64,000 nucleotides of DNA from Kribbella sp. CA-293567 (GCF_027627575.1 NZ_CP114065.1:7130001-7194000), one strand, 5' to 3'. Shown: positions 8,774 to 17,989, counted from the stretch's first letter. Program-made: numbers and translations. Notes: generated from the sequence alone by a model not told the origin.

Positions 8774-10164
8774 GACAGCTCCTCGTACAGTTCACGGCGG
8801 AAGTTCAGCGTCTCCACCAGGCGTCGCCGCCAGGTGTCTTCCTCACCGGTCGGTTCGCGGGTGATCGGATGGTCCAGTACTTCGGCCGGTACGGCGCGCG
8901 CCGCGATGCTCGCCAGCCGCGCCGCCGTTCGCGCGGTGCCGGCCTTCGCCAGCTGGTCGAGGATGCTGGTGGCGAGCCCCGGCGGCCACGGAACCGGCAA
9001 CCCGCCGACCAGATCGGCGATGTCGACGCGGGTGCGCAGCAGCTCCACGGCCGGCACCCACTCGTCAGGTGGCAGGATCCGCAGCAGCTCGGCGACCCTG
9101 CCGCCGGTCCTGGCATTCGCGAGCAGCAGCGCCCGGGCCCACTCGGCCGAGCCTTCGCGGACGGCTGCCTGTGACCACGCGACCTGCAACACCTCGGGTG
9201 AGCAGCCTTCGACGTCGAGTTGGAGGTCGTCCAGCTCGAAGGTGGACAGCGGTGCTGCGGCGACCAGCTGCCGGAACCACCAAGCCCGCTTGCCGATTCC
9301 GTCCTGCGGCTGCGGGTCGATGCCGTCGCGCTCCATCGCCGGAGTGACTTCGGTCGGCAGGTCGACGGCAATCACGCCTTGGCTCACGATGAGATGCGAT
9401 CGGACGCGTTGGGCCATCCGCTCGCCGTACTGCGACCCGGGACTCCGCGCAAGCAGGCCGGCCGCGGCCCGGCGTACCTCCTTGGAGCGGTCGTCGAGGG
9501 CTTGCTCCAGGAACTCCTCGTCGGCCGCGGACAGGTTCTCGGTCAGCAGGCCGAGGAAGTCCAGCCGGGCCGGGGCCGGCTCGGTGGGCCAGACCTCTCG
9601 CAGCGCTTCCAGTGCTGCGGCCGGATCTGCCTGACGGCGGGCCCGCAGCCAGCTGCGGCGCTGGGTCGAGTTGCCGTGGGTCCAATGATCGTTGCCCTCG
9701 ACAACAGCTTCGTGGAGGAAGCGCCAGTCGGGGTTGAGATCCGCCAGCCAGCTCGCCCGGCGCCCCGCGGCTTTGACCACCAACGGCCGGTACTCCGCGC
9801 GACCGCGGGCGTAGTCGGCCAGAGCGGGGAGGTGCTCGGGAGGAACGCCCCAGCCCTTGGCATCAGCTGCCCGCAGCCATTCACCCAGAGCAGTGGTCTG
9901 GAAGCCGGTGAGCATCGCTGCGAGCCGGCGGATGGCAGCCGGCCTGGGAAGCGGCTGGTCCTCGCCGTGGGTGGACGGTAGTGGCGTCAGGCCTTCCAGC
10001 GGCGTACGGCCGGCTCGCTTGTAGAGGGTGGCCAGCGCTGCCGCGTCGAGGAGGTTGCCGTCGCCCAACTGCTCCTGGATCGCCGGTGGTAGATCGTCGA
10101 AACGTGCAGGTCTGCGCTCGGTGCCGAGAAGGGCCGAGCTGACCAGGCCGTCCCAGCCCCTCAT
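8770..10164 (-). CDS. DUF5691 family protein of the MoxR-VWA operon
   Basis: A 464-residue protein of the uncharacterised DUF5691 family, recognised by its N-terminal signature WDGLVSSALLGTERR. The rest is Leu/Ala-rich and alpha-helical with HEAT-like character (for example DRSKEVRRAAAGLLARSP), which suggests a scaffold or client-recognition role rather than an enzyme. The reading frame is open up to 10227, but I place the start at ATG 10164: the domain signature begins there and the ATG overlaps the SWIM stop as ATGA, as at the other junctions. Always examine it together with the SWIM and DUF5682 genes, its consistent neighbours here. Confidence 0.85.
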   Translation of the reverse strand: MRGWDGLVSSALLGTERRPARFDDLPPAIQEQLGDGNLLDAAALATLYKRAGRTPLEGLTPLPSTHGEDQPLPRPAAIRRLAAMLTGFQTTALGEWLRAADAKGWGVPPEHLPALADYARGRAEYRPLVVKAAGRRASWLADLNPDWRFLHEAVVEGNDHWTHGNSTQRRSWLRARRQADPAAALEALREVWPTEPAPARLDFLGLLTENLSAADEEFLEQALDDRSKEVRRAAAGLLARSPGSQYGERMAQRVRSHLIVSQGVIAVDLPTEVTPAMERDGIDPQPQDGIGKRAWWFRQLVAAAPLSTFELDDLQLDVEGCSPEVLQVAWSQAAVREGSAEWARALLLANARTGGRVAELLRILPPDEWVPAVELLRTRVDIADLVGGLPVPWPPGLATSILDQLAKAGTARTAARLASIAARAVPAEVLDHPITREPTGEEDTWRRRLVETLNFRRELYEELS

Positions 10165-11486
10165 GAGAGGACCACCGGACGGTCGCCGTGCCAGCAGGTC
10201 ATCGGCTTGAAGCCTGCCCGGTTCCACTCGCCGGCGACGGTGATCGGGTCGCCTGCGGAGACAGCGAGCAGCTGCCAGAGGTCTACCCCTGGCAGGACTT
10301 CCAGCGCGTCACCCGCGCTGTCGACGAAGGCCCACTGATCGCCGTTGCGGGCAGGGCGAACGTCCGCGAGCACCAGTGGCCAGCGCTCGTTCCAAGGATC
10401 GGCTGCCAGCGATTCGACGTACGAGGCGAGGGCCTGTTTGGCGTTGAGGCCGCCTGGGCGCGGGGCAGGGAGACGGTGCGCCGTCTGGGTCAGGAGGGCC
10501 CGCATCGGCAGGGCACCCGGGTAGTAGGAGAGCACGGCCGGCACCAGCTCTCCGGGACGGGCCGGGAGCGGGTCAAGTTGGCGGCCGCCGGCAGCGAAGT
10601 TGAGGATCAGGGCCAGGCGTCCGGTGCTGGAGCCGCGGAGCCAGAGGCGTCGTACGGTCAGGTGGTCGTCGGGCTCGATCACCCGGCCGAGCACCAGCCA
10701 GTCGTCCTCGACCTTCTCTCCCTCGGCCAGCACACGGGCGGTCTCGACGGTCCAGCCGATTCGCGACTGCACAGTGTCGGCCAGCCTCGGTGGGATTTCA
10801 CCGAGCCGAGCGTGGGCCGAGACGATGAGGTGGATCAGGGAGAGCTCTTCGAGCAGCTCGCCGGGCCAGCCGTGACCGCGGCCGACGACGGCGGCGGCCC
10901 GGCGTACGGCGCCTGCTACGCCGGGAGCCTGGGCGTCGACCATCCGCGCGGCCAGACGACTCAGCTCGCCGTAACCGCGCTGCTCGAAACCGCCGAGGCC
11001 GCGGCGTACCTGGTCGTCGAGCCAGCTCTGCAACTCGGCCATGCCTGCCGACACCCGGTCAGCTCGGCGCGTCACCCGCTGCTGAGCCGCCAGCGGATCG
11101 GCCACCTCGCCGGGCTTCCGCTCTGCCTTCTCAGCCGACTTCTCGGCCCGGGACGCCCGATCCTCCAGCCAGCTGGAGGCCCACTCGGCCTCGGCCCTTT
11201 CCGGTACCTGGCCGACGGCGGCGAGCAGCATCAGCGCGAGTGCGTGCTTGCAGGGGAACTTCCTGCTCGGGCACGAACACCTGAACGCCGGGCCGCTCCG
11301 GTCGACGACGGTCTGGTACGGCTTCTTGCCGCTCCCCTGGCACAGGCCCCACAGCGCACGCTCGGAGCTGCCGATCTCCGACCACCGCTGCGGCCGGGCC
11401 AGCCCTTGGGCAGCCTTGGCCGACGCGGCATCGGGCGCCATCGCCAGCACCTGCTCCACGTCCCAGCCCGCCACCGCACCCCCCAC
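10161..11486 (-). CDS. SWIM zinc-finger protein, first gene of the MoxR-VWA operon
   Basis: A 441-residue protein with a SWIM zinc finger: Cys70, Cys72, Cys79 and His81 in CSCPSRKFPCKH, matching the CxCx(n)CxH pattern. SWIM domains bind DNA or protein. The finger is followed by a charged helical linker (about 100-135) and a C-terminal region without known motif that is rich in WPLVL and WAFVDSAGD strands. It leads the six-gene operon; a promoter must lie in the 192-bp gap before glyA, where a dispersed palindromic element also sits. Start is GTG 11486; GTG 11474 is an alternative. Confidence 0.88.
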   Translation of the reverse strand: MGGAVAGWDVEQVLAMAPDAASAKAAQGLARPQRWSEIGSSERALWGLCQGSGKKPYQTVVDRSGPAFRCSCPSRKFPCKHALALMLLAAVGQVPERAEAEWASSWLEDRASRAEKSAEKAERKPGEVADPLAAQQRVTRRADRVSAGMAELQSWLDDQVRRGLGGFEQRGYGELSRLAARMVDAQAPGVAGAVRRAAAVVGRGHGWPGELLEELSLIHLIVSAHARLGEIPPRLADTVQSRIGWTVETARVLAEGEKVEDDWLVLGRVIEPDDHLTVRRLWLRGSSTGRLALILNFAAGGRQLDPLPARPGELVPAVLSYYPGALPMRALLTQTAHRLPAPRPGGLNAKQALASYVESLAADPWNERWPLVLADVRPARNGDQWAFVDSAGDALEVLPGVDLWQLLAVSAGDPITVAGEWNRAGFKPMTCWHGDRPVVLS

Positions 11487-11562
11487 CGCTCAGCCCGTTA
11501 CCCCGCAGATCCTGCCACCCGCCGCCGACACACCACCTCACCTGCCCCGACTTCGGACAGAG

Positions 11563-11649
11563 CGACAGGAAGTAGTGCGCGGCAACTAGTGCACCTGAGC
11601 GGAGGTGGCGGCGATGTGGACAGCGTCTGGCGGTGCACTACCTGTCCGT
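11563..11649. repeat. Imperfect copy of a REP-like palindromic element
   Basis: The 18 bases 11563-11580 (cgacaggaagtagtgcgc) are the exact reverse complement of 51081-51098. A diverged opposite arm (gtgcactacctgtccg) lies at about 11634-11649, giving the same arm-spacer-arm layout as the element at 51010-51103. It sits in the gap between glyA (3' end) and the SWIM-led operon (5' end), so it could be a glyA terminator, part of the operon's control region, or a dispersed repeat. Confidence 0.6.
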
Positions 11650-11678
11650 AGGTACACCGCCCGGCGCGACCTCGGTGC

Positions 11679-12953
11679 TCAGCCCAGCGAGGCGTAGAGC
11701 GGATGGGCGGCAGCCAGTGCGCTGACCGCTTGCCCCAGTACGGCGGCGCGGCGGTCGTCGAAGCCGGGGAGCAGCGCCCGGGCGATGATCTCGGCGACCT
11801 CCTCGAAGGCCGGCTCACCGAAGCCACGGCTGGCCAGGGCCGGTGTCCCGATCCGCAGGCCCGAGGTGACCATCGGCGGCCGAGGGTCGAACGGCACCGC
11901 GTTGCGGTTCACCGTGATGCCGATCTGGTGCAGCCGGTCCTCTGCCTGCCGGCCGTCGAGTTCCGAGTCGCGCAGGTCGGCCAGGACGAGGTGCACGTCG
12001 GTGCCGCCGGAGACGACCGCGACGCCGGCCTGCTCGAGATCGTCGGCCAGCAGGCGATCGGCGAGGATCCTGGCGCCCGCCAGCGAGCGCTTCTGCCGCT
12101 CGCGGAACTCCGGGCTCGCCGCCAGCTTGAAGCCGACCGCCTTGGCGGCGATGACATGCTCCAGCGGCCCGCCCTGCTGGCCGGGGAAGACCGAGCTGTT
12201 GACCTTCTTGGCCAGGTCGGCGTCGTTGGTCAGGATCACCCCACCGCGCGGACCGCCGAGCGTCTTGTGGGTGGTGGTCGTGGTGACGTGCGCGTAGGGC
12301 ACCGGGTTCGGGTGTTCACCAGCCGCGACGAGTCCGGCGAAGTGCGCCATGTCGACCATCAGGTACGCCGAGACGGAGTCCGCGATCCGGCGGAACTCCG
12401 CGAAGTCCAGCACCCGCGGATACGCCGACCAGCCCGCCACGATCAGGGCCGGCTGGTGCTCCTTCGCGAGCCGCTCGACCTCGTCCATGTCGACCCGATG
12501 GTCGTCGGCGCGCACGTGGTAGGGCACCACGTCGTACAGGCGGCCGGAGAAGTTGAGCCGCATGCCGTGGGTGAGGTGGCCGCCATGGGCGAGGTCGAGG
12601 CCCATGATCGTCTGCCCGGGCTGGAGCAGCGCGCTCATCACCGCGGCGTTGGCGGAGGCACCGGAGTGCGGCTGGACATTGGCGAAACCGGCGCCGAACA
12701 ACTCCTTCACCCGGTCCTGGGCGAGGCGTTCGATCACGTCGATGTGCTCGCAGCCGCCGTAGTACCGGCGGCCGGGGTAGCCCTCGGCGTACTTGTTGGT
12801 GGCCACCGAGCCCTGGGCCTGGATCACCGCGAGCGGCGCGAAGTTCTCCGAGGCGATCATCTCCAGCGTGCTCTGCTGGCGGCCGAGCTCGGCCGCCAGC
12901 GCGGCGGCGATCTCGGGGTCGAACTCGGTGAGTGGCGTCTCCAGCACGATCAC
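11679..12953 (-). CDS. glyA: Serine hydroxymethyltransferase
   Basis: A 424-residue cytosolic PLP enzyme interconverting serine and glycine with tetrahydrofolate. Diagnostic sequences include [11 protein letters not shown] near the N-terminus, [18 protein letters not shown], the SGASANAAV stretch and the PLP-lysine motif [14 protein letters not shown] (Lys near residue 230). Length is normal. The GTG start overlaps the gcvH stop (GTGA), so glyA is translationally coupled to gcvH and shares its glycine riboswitch. This links glycine cleavage and glycine/serine exchange in one glycine-responsive unit. Confidence 0.97.
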   Translation of the reverse strand: MIVLETPLTEFDPEIAAALAAELGRQQSTLEMIASENFAPLAVIQAQGSVATNKYAEGYPGRRYYGGCEHIDVIERLAQDRVKELFGAGFANVQPHSGASANAAVMSALLQPGQTIMGLDLAHGGHLTHGMRLNFSGRLYDVVPYHVRADDHRVDMDEVERLAKEHQPALIVAGWSAYPRVLDFAEFRRIADSVSAYLMVDMAHFAGLVAAGEHPNPVPYAHVTTTTTHKTLGGPRGGVILTNDADLAKKVNSSVFPGQQGGPLEHVIAAKAVGFKLAASPEFRERQKRSLAGARILADRLLADDLEQAGVAVVSGGTDVHLVLADLRDSELDGRQAEDRLHQIGITVNRNAVPFDPRPPMVTSGLRIGTPALASRGFGEPAFEEVAEIIARALLPGFDDRRAAVLGQAVSALAAAHPLYASLG

Positions 12954-13357
12954 TCACCCCGCTCGATCAGCTCGGTGTACGCCGCGGCGTCGAGCAGCCC
13001 GGCGGGTTCTTCGGTCAGCCGGAGCTTGACCAGCCAGCCGGCGCCGAACGGGTCGCTGTTCAGCAGTCCCGGTTCGGCCACCGCGGCCTCGTTGACCTCG
13101 GCAACCTCTCCACCGGCCGGGGCGTGCAGGTCGCCGACCGACTTGGTGGACTCGATCTCACCGAAGGCGGCGCCCGCGGTGAGCGCGGTACCGACCGGTG
13201 GGAGGTCGAGGAAGATGATGTCGCCGAGCGCGTCGGCGGCGAACGCGGTGACGCCGATCAGCACGAGTCCGCCGGCATCGGGGCACAGCCATTCGTGGCC
13301 CGCGGTGTAGCGGTACCGGTCGTCGCCGGGCAGCGCGCCGGCAGGACTTTGGGGCAT
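12950..13357 (-). CDS. gcvH: Glycine cleavage system H protein
   Basis: A 135-residue lipoyl carrier of the glycine cleavage complex. The lipoylation site is Lys72 in [14 protein letters not shown], and the N-terminal YTAGHEWL and C-terminal WLVKLRL segments are family hallmarks. The frame is open to 13414, but the upstream part would lie in the riboswitch, so I use ATG 13357 (MPQSPAG). The glycine riboswitch ends just upstream, and glyA follows with a 4-nt overlap. gcvT and gcvP are not adjacent here. Confidence 0.95.
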   Translation of the reverse strand: MPQSPAGALPGDDRYRYTAGHEWLCPDAGGLVLIGVTAFAADALGDIIFLDLPPVGTALTAGAAFGEIESTKSVGDLHAPAGGEVAEVNEAAVAEPGLLNSDPFGAGWLVKLRLTEEPAGLLDAAAYTELIERGE

Positions 13358-13394
13358 GAGGAGGCTCTTTTCCCCCGGCCGTGGCCGGGATGGT

Positions 13395-13612
13395 GGGCCT
13401 CCCCGCTCTGTCATCGGTACCTGAGAGCTTCACCGCCGGTCGGGCGGTTTGCACCGTGGGTGCGGGATCGACTCGATCCCGGCTTTCCAGAGTCGCCTCT
13501 TCCGAGCGGTATCGGGGCCTGAGAGATTCTGGGGAGAGTTGCTCCTCCGGCGTCCCCTCACCTGATGCGGCGGGGACTCTCCCGCCCGGTGTCGACGGCG
13601 CGGTCTTGAGTT
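13395..13612 (-). promoter_or_regulatory. Tandem glycine riboswitch
   Basis: Read on the minus strand, the leader of gcvH carries two glycine-aptamer-like units. Each has the hallmark CUCUCAGG, encoded at 13518-13525 (first aptamer) and 13420-13427 (second), and between them the conserved GAGGCGACUCUGGA-type segment. GC-rich stems flank each aptamer. Glycine riboswitches normally turn on glycine cleavage genes when glycine is abundant, which fits the gcvH-glyA operon beginning at 13357. Boundaries are approximate. Confidence 0.88.
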
Positions 13613-13759
13613 GTCGGAGCTGACAGTAGGCGATGCCCGACCGCTTGTCGAGATGCTCCTCAGCCGCGGAGCACGGCTGGTGCATGGCGCTTCGCGGGCT
13701 GGGTACAGAGGGATTGGTAAGCGACAACCGAGCAATTGTTCGATGGGTAGGAGCGTCTG

Positions 13760-13972
13760 ATGAGCACCAACGACGAGGTACAGCCGGTCCCCGACAAGGA
13801 TCCGGCGGACTGGTCCACCGGGGACGAGCCGATGACCGGGCCGCAGGCGTCGTACCTGAGCACTCTCGCGCAGGAGGCCGGCGAGGAACTGCCGGCCGGC
13901 GAGTTGACGAAGGCCGAGGCGTCGCAGCTGATCGAGGAGCTGCAGGTGCGCACCGGCCGAGGTCAGAGCTGA
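13760..13972 (+). CDS. DUF3072 family protein
   Basis: A 70-residue acidic soluble protein. The core MTGPQASYLSTLAQEAGEELP followed by LTKAEASQLIEELQ (shown in parts) matches DUF3072, a small actinobacterial family of unknown function whose helices resemble a compact SAP-like or helix-hairpin fold. It is monocistronic, reading away from the glycine riboswitch promoter region, with start ATG 13760. Confidence 0.85.
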   Translation: MSTNDEVQPVPDKDPADWSTGDEPMTGPQASYLSTLAQEAGEELPAGELTKAEASQLIEELQVRTGRGQS

Positions 13973-14005
13973 GCCGGTCCGGATCGGGGACTCACTGCCG
14001 ACAGC

Positions 14006-14875
14006 TTAGGCCAGGAGGCTCCGGATCGTCTCGGTGATCTCCGCCGGAGCTTCTTCGGCCATGAAGTGGCCGGCGGTGGTGGTGGAGTGGCGCAGGTCCG
14101 GCGCCCAGGCGGACCAGAGGGCGGCGGCGTCGAAGCCGAGGGCGCTGCCCCAGTCCTGCTGGACCACGGCGACCGGCATCCGCAGCTTGTTGCCGGCGGC
14201 AAGGTCTTCGCGATCGTGCTCGACATCGATTCCCGCGCTCGCGCGGTAGTCGGCAACGATCGAGACCACAGCCTCGCGGGAAGCCGTCAGGTAGGCAGCC
14301 CGGATCTCCGCCGGGATCGCGGCCGGGTCTTTGATCCACAGGTCGAGGAAGTAGCTGAAGAAGGCGTCCGGCGCGGCCGCGATCAGCTCCTCGGGCAAGC
14401 CGGGCGGCTGGGCCATCAGGTAGAGGTGGAAGGCGACAGCGGCGTTGACGCCGTGCATCGCGTCCCACATGTCCAGGGTCGGCAGCACGTCGAGGCAGAC
14501 CAGCTGGGTGATCTTGTCCGGGTGGTCGAGCCCGGCGCGGAAGGCCACCAGAGCACCCCGATCGTGTCCGACCAGCGCGAACTCCGGGTGCCCGAGGGCG
14601 GCGGCCAGGGCCACGATGTCGGCGGCCATCGTGCGTTTCGAGTACGCCGTACCGTCGGTCTCCGCCGGCTTGTCGCTGGCGCCGTAGCCGCGCAGGTCGG
14701 GGCAGATCACCGTGTGGTCGGTCGCCAGCTCGGCGGCGACGTGCCGCCAGATCAAGTGGGTCTGCGGGAAGCCGTGCAGCAGCACGATCGGGGTGCCGGT
14801 GCCGCCGATCGCGGCGTTCAGCGAGACCCCGTCGGCGACCTGCACGTGCTGATAGGTGAAACCAGGAATCTTCAT
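14006..14875 (-). CDS. Alpha/beta hydrolase, haloacetate dehalogenase-like
   Basis: A 289-residue alpha/beta hydrolase. Oxyanion-hole motif LLHGFPQ (32-38), DLRGYGASDKP (60-70), nucleophile elbow GHDRG with Asp105 and a C-terminal AGHFMAEE supplying the catalytic His. An Asp nucleophile, rather than Ser, within GHDRG and the RGYG-S-KP motif are typical of fluoro/haloacetate dehalogenases and epoxide hydrolases. The substrate remains unproven. I start at ATG 14875 (MKIPGF); the frame is open further upstream but that part lacks family similarity and overlaps the divergent regulator at 14934. Confidence 0.85.
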   Translation of the reverse strand: MKIPGFTYQHVQVADGVSLNAAIGGTGTPIVLLHGFPQTHLIWRHVAAELATDHTVICPDLRGYGASDKPAETDGTAYSKRTMAADIVALAAALGHPEFALVGHDRGALVAFRAGLDHPDKITQLVCLDVLPTLDMWDAMHGVNAAVAFHLYLMAQPPGLPEELIAAAPDAFFSYFLDLWIKDPAAIPAEIRAAYLTASREAVVSIVADYRASAGIDVEHDREDLAAGNKLRMPVAVVQQDWGSALGFDAAALWSAWAPDLRHSTTTAGHFMAEEAPAEITETIRSLLA

Positions 14876-14933
14876 GGAAAGAGCCTGCCGCGCGCCGATG
14901 AGCATCCGATGAGCAGAGCTATACGGTGAGCTG

Positions 14934-16727
14934 GTGCAGGTGGCTTTCGGGGTGCTCGGACCGGTGACGGCCTGGCGCGACGGCGCCGAGCTGGCACTGA
15001 GGGGACCTCGGCATCGCGCCGTCCTGGCTCGCCTGATCATCGCCCGCGGCCGGATCGTGCCGGTCAACTCGCTCGTCGACGACCTGTGGACGGTCCCGCC
15101 CGACGGCGCCACCAGCTCCGTCCGCACCTTCGTGGCGGCACTTCGGCGCGCGCTGGAGCCTGACCGGCCGCCGCGCACGCCGCCCGCGCTGCTGATCACC
15201 GAGGGTCCGGGCTATGCCCTGAAAGCAACTGACGTCGACGCTTGGCGCTTCGAGCAGTCGCTGGAGGAGAGCGCCACGCGCCCGCCGCAAGACGCATTGG
15301 CCATGCTCGAAGCGGCAGTCGCCCAGTGGCGAGGTCCGGCCTATGCAGAGTTCGCCGACGCGGTTTGGGCTCATGCAGAGCGCTCCCGGCTGGCGGAGCT
15401 GCGGCTGACCGCCATTGAGCGCCAGGCCGAGGCAAGACTCGCGCTGGGACTTGCTGCGGACGCAGTACCGGCACTGGATGCGCATGTGGCCGAGCACCCG
15501 TGGCGTGAGGACGCCTGGCGGCTGCTGGCGCTGGCGCTGTACCGCTCAGGCCGCCAAGGCGACGCGCTCGCAGTACTGCGTAAAGCGCGCACCCTGCTGG
15601 TCGAGCAACTCGGTGTCGACCCCGGTCCCGCGTTGCAGCGGCTGGAGACGGACATCCTCAACCAGGCCGACCACCTGGATCCGCACGCAGCAGGGCAGGT
15701 GTGGGCACAGGCCACTGCGGCCTATGACCGGGCAGTGAGTTCCACTGCCCGCGCACGGCTGGAGTCGACCGTCGGGCTGCTCCGCAATCTCGCGGTGACC
15801 GGCGGCAGCGGCTTGGAGGCTGCCCGCGAACACAGGCTGGCCGCCATCACCGCGGCCGAGGAGCTGGGCGATCCGAACCTGACGGCTCGGGTGATCGGCC
15901 TGTACGACGTACCGGCGATCTGGACGCGCTCTGACGACCAACGCCAAGCCGACGAGATCGTGGCGGCAGCGGAGCGCGCCCTGTCAGCGACCACGCAGGA
16001 AGCGGCCCGTGCTCGGCTTCTGGCGACAGTGGCGGTCGAATCGCGTGGCCGCAACAGCACCCGTGGCCTGGCCGCGGCCCGAGAAGCAGTGGAGATCTCC
16101 CGGCGGCTGGAGGACCCAGCCTTGCTGGCCTTCGCCTTGAACGGCCTGTTCATGCAGACCTTCTACCGGGCAGGCCTGGCACCCGAGCGCGACCAGATCG
16201 GCTCCGAACTCATCACGCTGGCCGGCCGCCACGACCTGACCACGTACGAAGTACTGGGCCACCTGATTCGGCTGCAGGCTCTCAGTGCGCTGGGCGACTT
16301 CGCCGCGGCCGATGCGCAGGCTCAGGCCGCCGACGAGCTGGCGGAACGCTTCGAGCTGCCACTGGTCGCGGTGTTCACCACCTGGTACCTCGCGATGCGG
16401 GCGGCTGACGAAACGGCGTACCGGAGGGCCGCGACGCTGCTGGACACGGCCGGCATGCCCGGCTTGGCGGACGGGCTACTGCCGCTGGCGCTGCAGTCGC
16501 TCGGGTCCGGCGGCTCAGCAGCGACTCCGCGCCCGGGCCTCTTGCTGGAAGCTCAGTGGTGCCTGGTCGCGCGACAAGCGATCGAACAGGACGACCTGCC
16601 GACGATGCGGGACGCGCTGGCAGCGCTGACGCCTGCGGCAGGTCAACTGGCGGCCGGCAGCGGCTTGGTGAACTTCGGGCCCATCGACGGCTACCTGGCA
16701 GAGCTCAGCCGCCGCCTCAGCAACTAG
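14934..16727 (+). CDS. SARP/AfsR-type transcriptional regulator (BTAD) without NTPase domain
   Basis: A 597-residue regulator. Residues 1-95 form an OmpR-like winged helix (FGVLGPVTAWRDG start, LVDDLW, GYAL). Residues 95-245 are the bacterial transcriptional activation domain (YAEFADAVWAHAERSRLAELRL in part, LGVDPGPALQRLE). The remaining 350 residues are TPR-like helices. No Walker A is visible, so it lacks the NB-ARC ATPase of full-length AfsR. SARPs activate secondary metabolism genes, but no biosynthetic cluster lies here; the only close neighbour is the divergent alpha/beta hydrolase, 58 bp away. GTG start. Confidence 0.88.
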   Translation: MQVAFGVLGPVTAWRDGAELALRGPRHRAVLARLIIARGRIVPVNSLVDDLWTVPPDGATSSVRTFVAALRRALEPDRPPRTPPALLITEGPGYALKATDVDAWRFEQSLEESATRPPQDALAMLEAAVAQWRGPAYAEFADAVWAHAERSRLAELRLTAIERQAEARLALGLAADAVPALDAHVAEHPWREDAWRLLALALYRSGRQGDALAVLRKARTLLVEQLGVDPGPALQRLETDILNQADHLDPHAAGQVWAQATAAYDRAVSSTARARLESTVGLLRNLAVTGGSGLEAAREHRLAAITAAEELGDPNLTARVIGLYDVPAIWTRSDDQRQADEIVAAAERALSATTQEAARARLLATVAVESRGRNSTRGLAAAREAVEISRRLEDPALLAFALNGLFMQTFYRAGLAPERDQIGSELITLAGRHDLTTYEVLGHLIRLQALSALGDFAAADAQAQAADELAERFELPLVAVFTTWYLAMRAADETAYRRAATLLDTAGMPGLADGLLPLALQSLGSGGSAATPRPGLLLEAQWCLVARQAIEQDDLPTMRDALAALTPAAGQLAAGSGLVNFGPIDGYLAELSRRLSN

Positions 16728-16748
16728 CTGAAGCGGGCCCCACAGTGG

Positions 16749-17003
16749 TCAGGGCTTGCGGACGGACTGCTGGTCGACCCAGACCAGGTGGCCGTGGTGA
16801 CTGACCAGCACCTCACCGCCGCGCCGGGCCAGCGCCTGACCGGCGATCCAGCGACCTCCCAGCTGGACCTGGACGGCTTCTGGCCGGACGTTCGAGGGAC
16901 GCACCGGGGTGGCAACAGACATGGCACCAGACTTCTGAACAGGGGCGGTCACGGATTTGCGGCGTCGCACCGCAGGAACGGGGTGGTGGTGCAGATCGGT
17001 CAT
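16749..17003 (-). CDS. Small basic protein of unknown function
   Basis: An 84-residue soluble protein starting MTDLHHHPVPAVRRR, with a basic N-terminus and a beta-rich end (VQVQLGGRWIAGQALARR, VLVSHHGHLVWVD). ATG 17003 is preceded by GAGGAC at good spacing; the frame extends to 17039. I do not recognise a family. It is convergent with the SARP-like gene and reads out of the gap before the STAS-ANTAR gene. Confidence 0.6.
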   Translation of the reverse strand: MTDLHHHPVPAVRRRKSVTAPVQKSGAMSVATPVRPSNVRPEAVQVQLGGRWIAGQALARRGGEVLVSHHGHLVWVDQQSVRKP

Positions 17004-17272
17004 AGTCGTCCTCGGCAGGGACCGCAGTCGTCGACGCATCGAACGCCGGCTGGCTGCTCAACCAGAGCCCACCTTACAACCGGTGACCAGCTACGACCCA
17101 GCGGTATCCCGAACTGTCCGGACTCCGGTTGCCCGCGGTTCATCTCCAACCAGGTAAGGACTTTTCGAAGAATCCGTCCCTAATCCACCCTCGACACGTC
17201 GGCCCGCTTCACCTACCGTGAGCCCAGGTTCAGAGGTCGAGCCGATGCCGCGCCTGCCGCGAGGACGCCGAC

Positions 17273-17989
17273 TTGCCGCCTCCCGAACCGCCCACCTCAC
17301 CGTCGGCAGCCGTCGACCGGCTGCTGGTTCCCGGGCCCGGTCTCGACGTCCGCTTCGAGTTCAGCCCGGCGCTGCTGATCGCCCGGCTGACAGGCCGGTT
17401 GCACGGAGCCGTTCAGGCGCACCTGCCGCAGACCTTCCGGCACGCGCTCGGCCGCCGGCCCCAGCGGCTACTGGTCGACGCCTCCGGGCTGGTGACCTGC
17501 GATGCGGCCGGCCTGGCCGTCCTGCTCGACGCCATCACCCCGGAGGACCTGGCCGTGCCGGCGGCGATCAGTGGCCTGAGCCCGGTCTACCGCCGCATGC
17601 TGACCCTGGTCTGCGCCGACCGTGAGGAGCCGGTCCCGGTCTTCGACCGCCTGGAAGAAGCGATCCGGGTGCTCCTGTCGACCCCGGGTCCGGCCGCGCC
17701 GGATCCCGGCGAACTGCTGGCCGAAGTCCGCGCCTTGTACCGCGCGATGCTCACCCGCGGCGCCGTCGACCAGGCCTGTGGCGTGCTGATGATGGTCTAC
17801 CGGCTGGACGCCGACGCGGCGGCAGCGATGCTGGTCTGGCATGCCCGTCGCGCCGGCCTGTCGGTCGACGAAGTGTCGAACCACCTGCTGACCGCCGTCC
17901 AGGACCTCCGATCGGAACCGCTGACGACGGCCCGCGCCGACGCCCTGCTGGCAGAGCTCGTCTATCGGCGCCCGAACGCTCAGCTGTAG
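17273..17989 (+). CDS. STAS-like/ANTAR fusion regulator
   Basis: A 238-residue two-domain protein. The N-terminal 110 residues resemble a STAS domain (ALLIARLTGRLHG, RLLVDASGLVTCDAAGLAVLLDA), though the usual phosphorylated Ser position reads Asp-Ala. The C-terminal part (about 140-215) has an ANTAR pattern (AVDQACGVLMMVYRLDADAA and LSVDEVSNHLL), a three-helix RNA-binding antiterminator domain. A STAS-ANTAR join would couple an anti-sigma-type switch to transcription antitermination. Start TTG 17273 has a GAGGA Shine-Dalgarno 8 nt upstream. The 3' end overlaps the convergent VOC gene by 10 bp. Confidence 0.75.
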   Translation: MPPPEPPTSPSAAVDRLLVPGPGLDVRFEFSPALLIARLTGRLHGAVQAHLPQTFRHALGRRPQRLLVDASGLVTCDAAGLAVLLDAITPEDLAVPAAISGLSPVYRRMLTLVCADREEPVPVFDRLEEAIRVLLSTPGPAAPDPGELLAEVRALYRAMLTRGAVDQACGVLMMVYRLDADAAAAMLVWHARRAGLSVDEVSNHLLTAVQDLRSEPLTTARADALLAELVYRRPNAQL

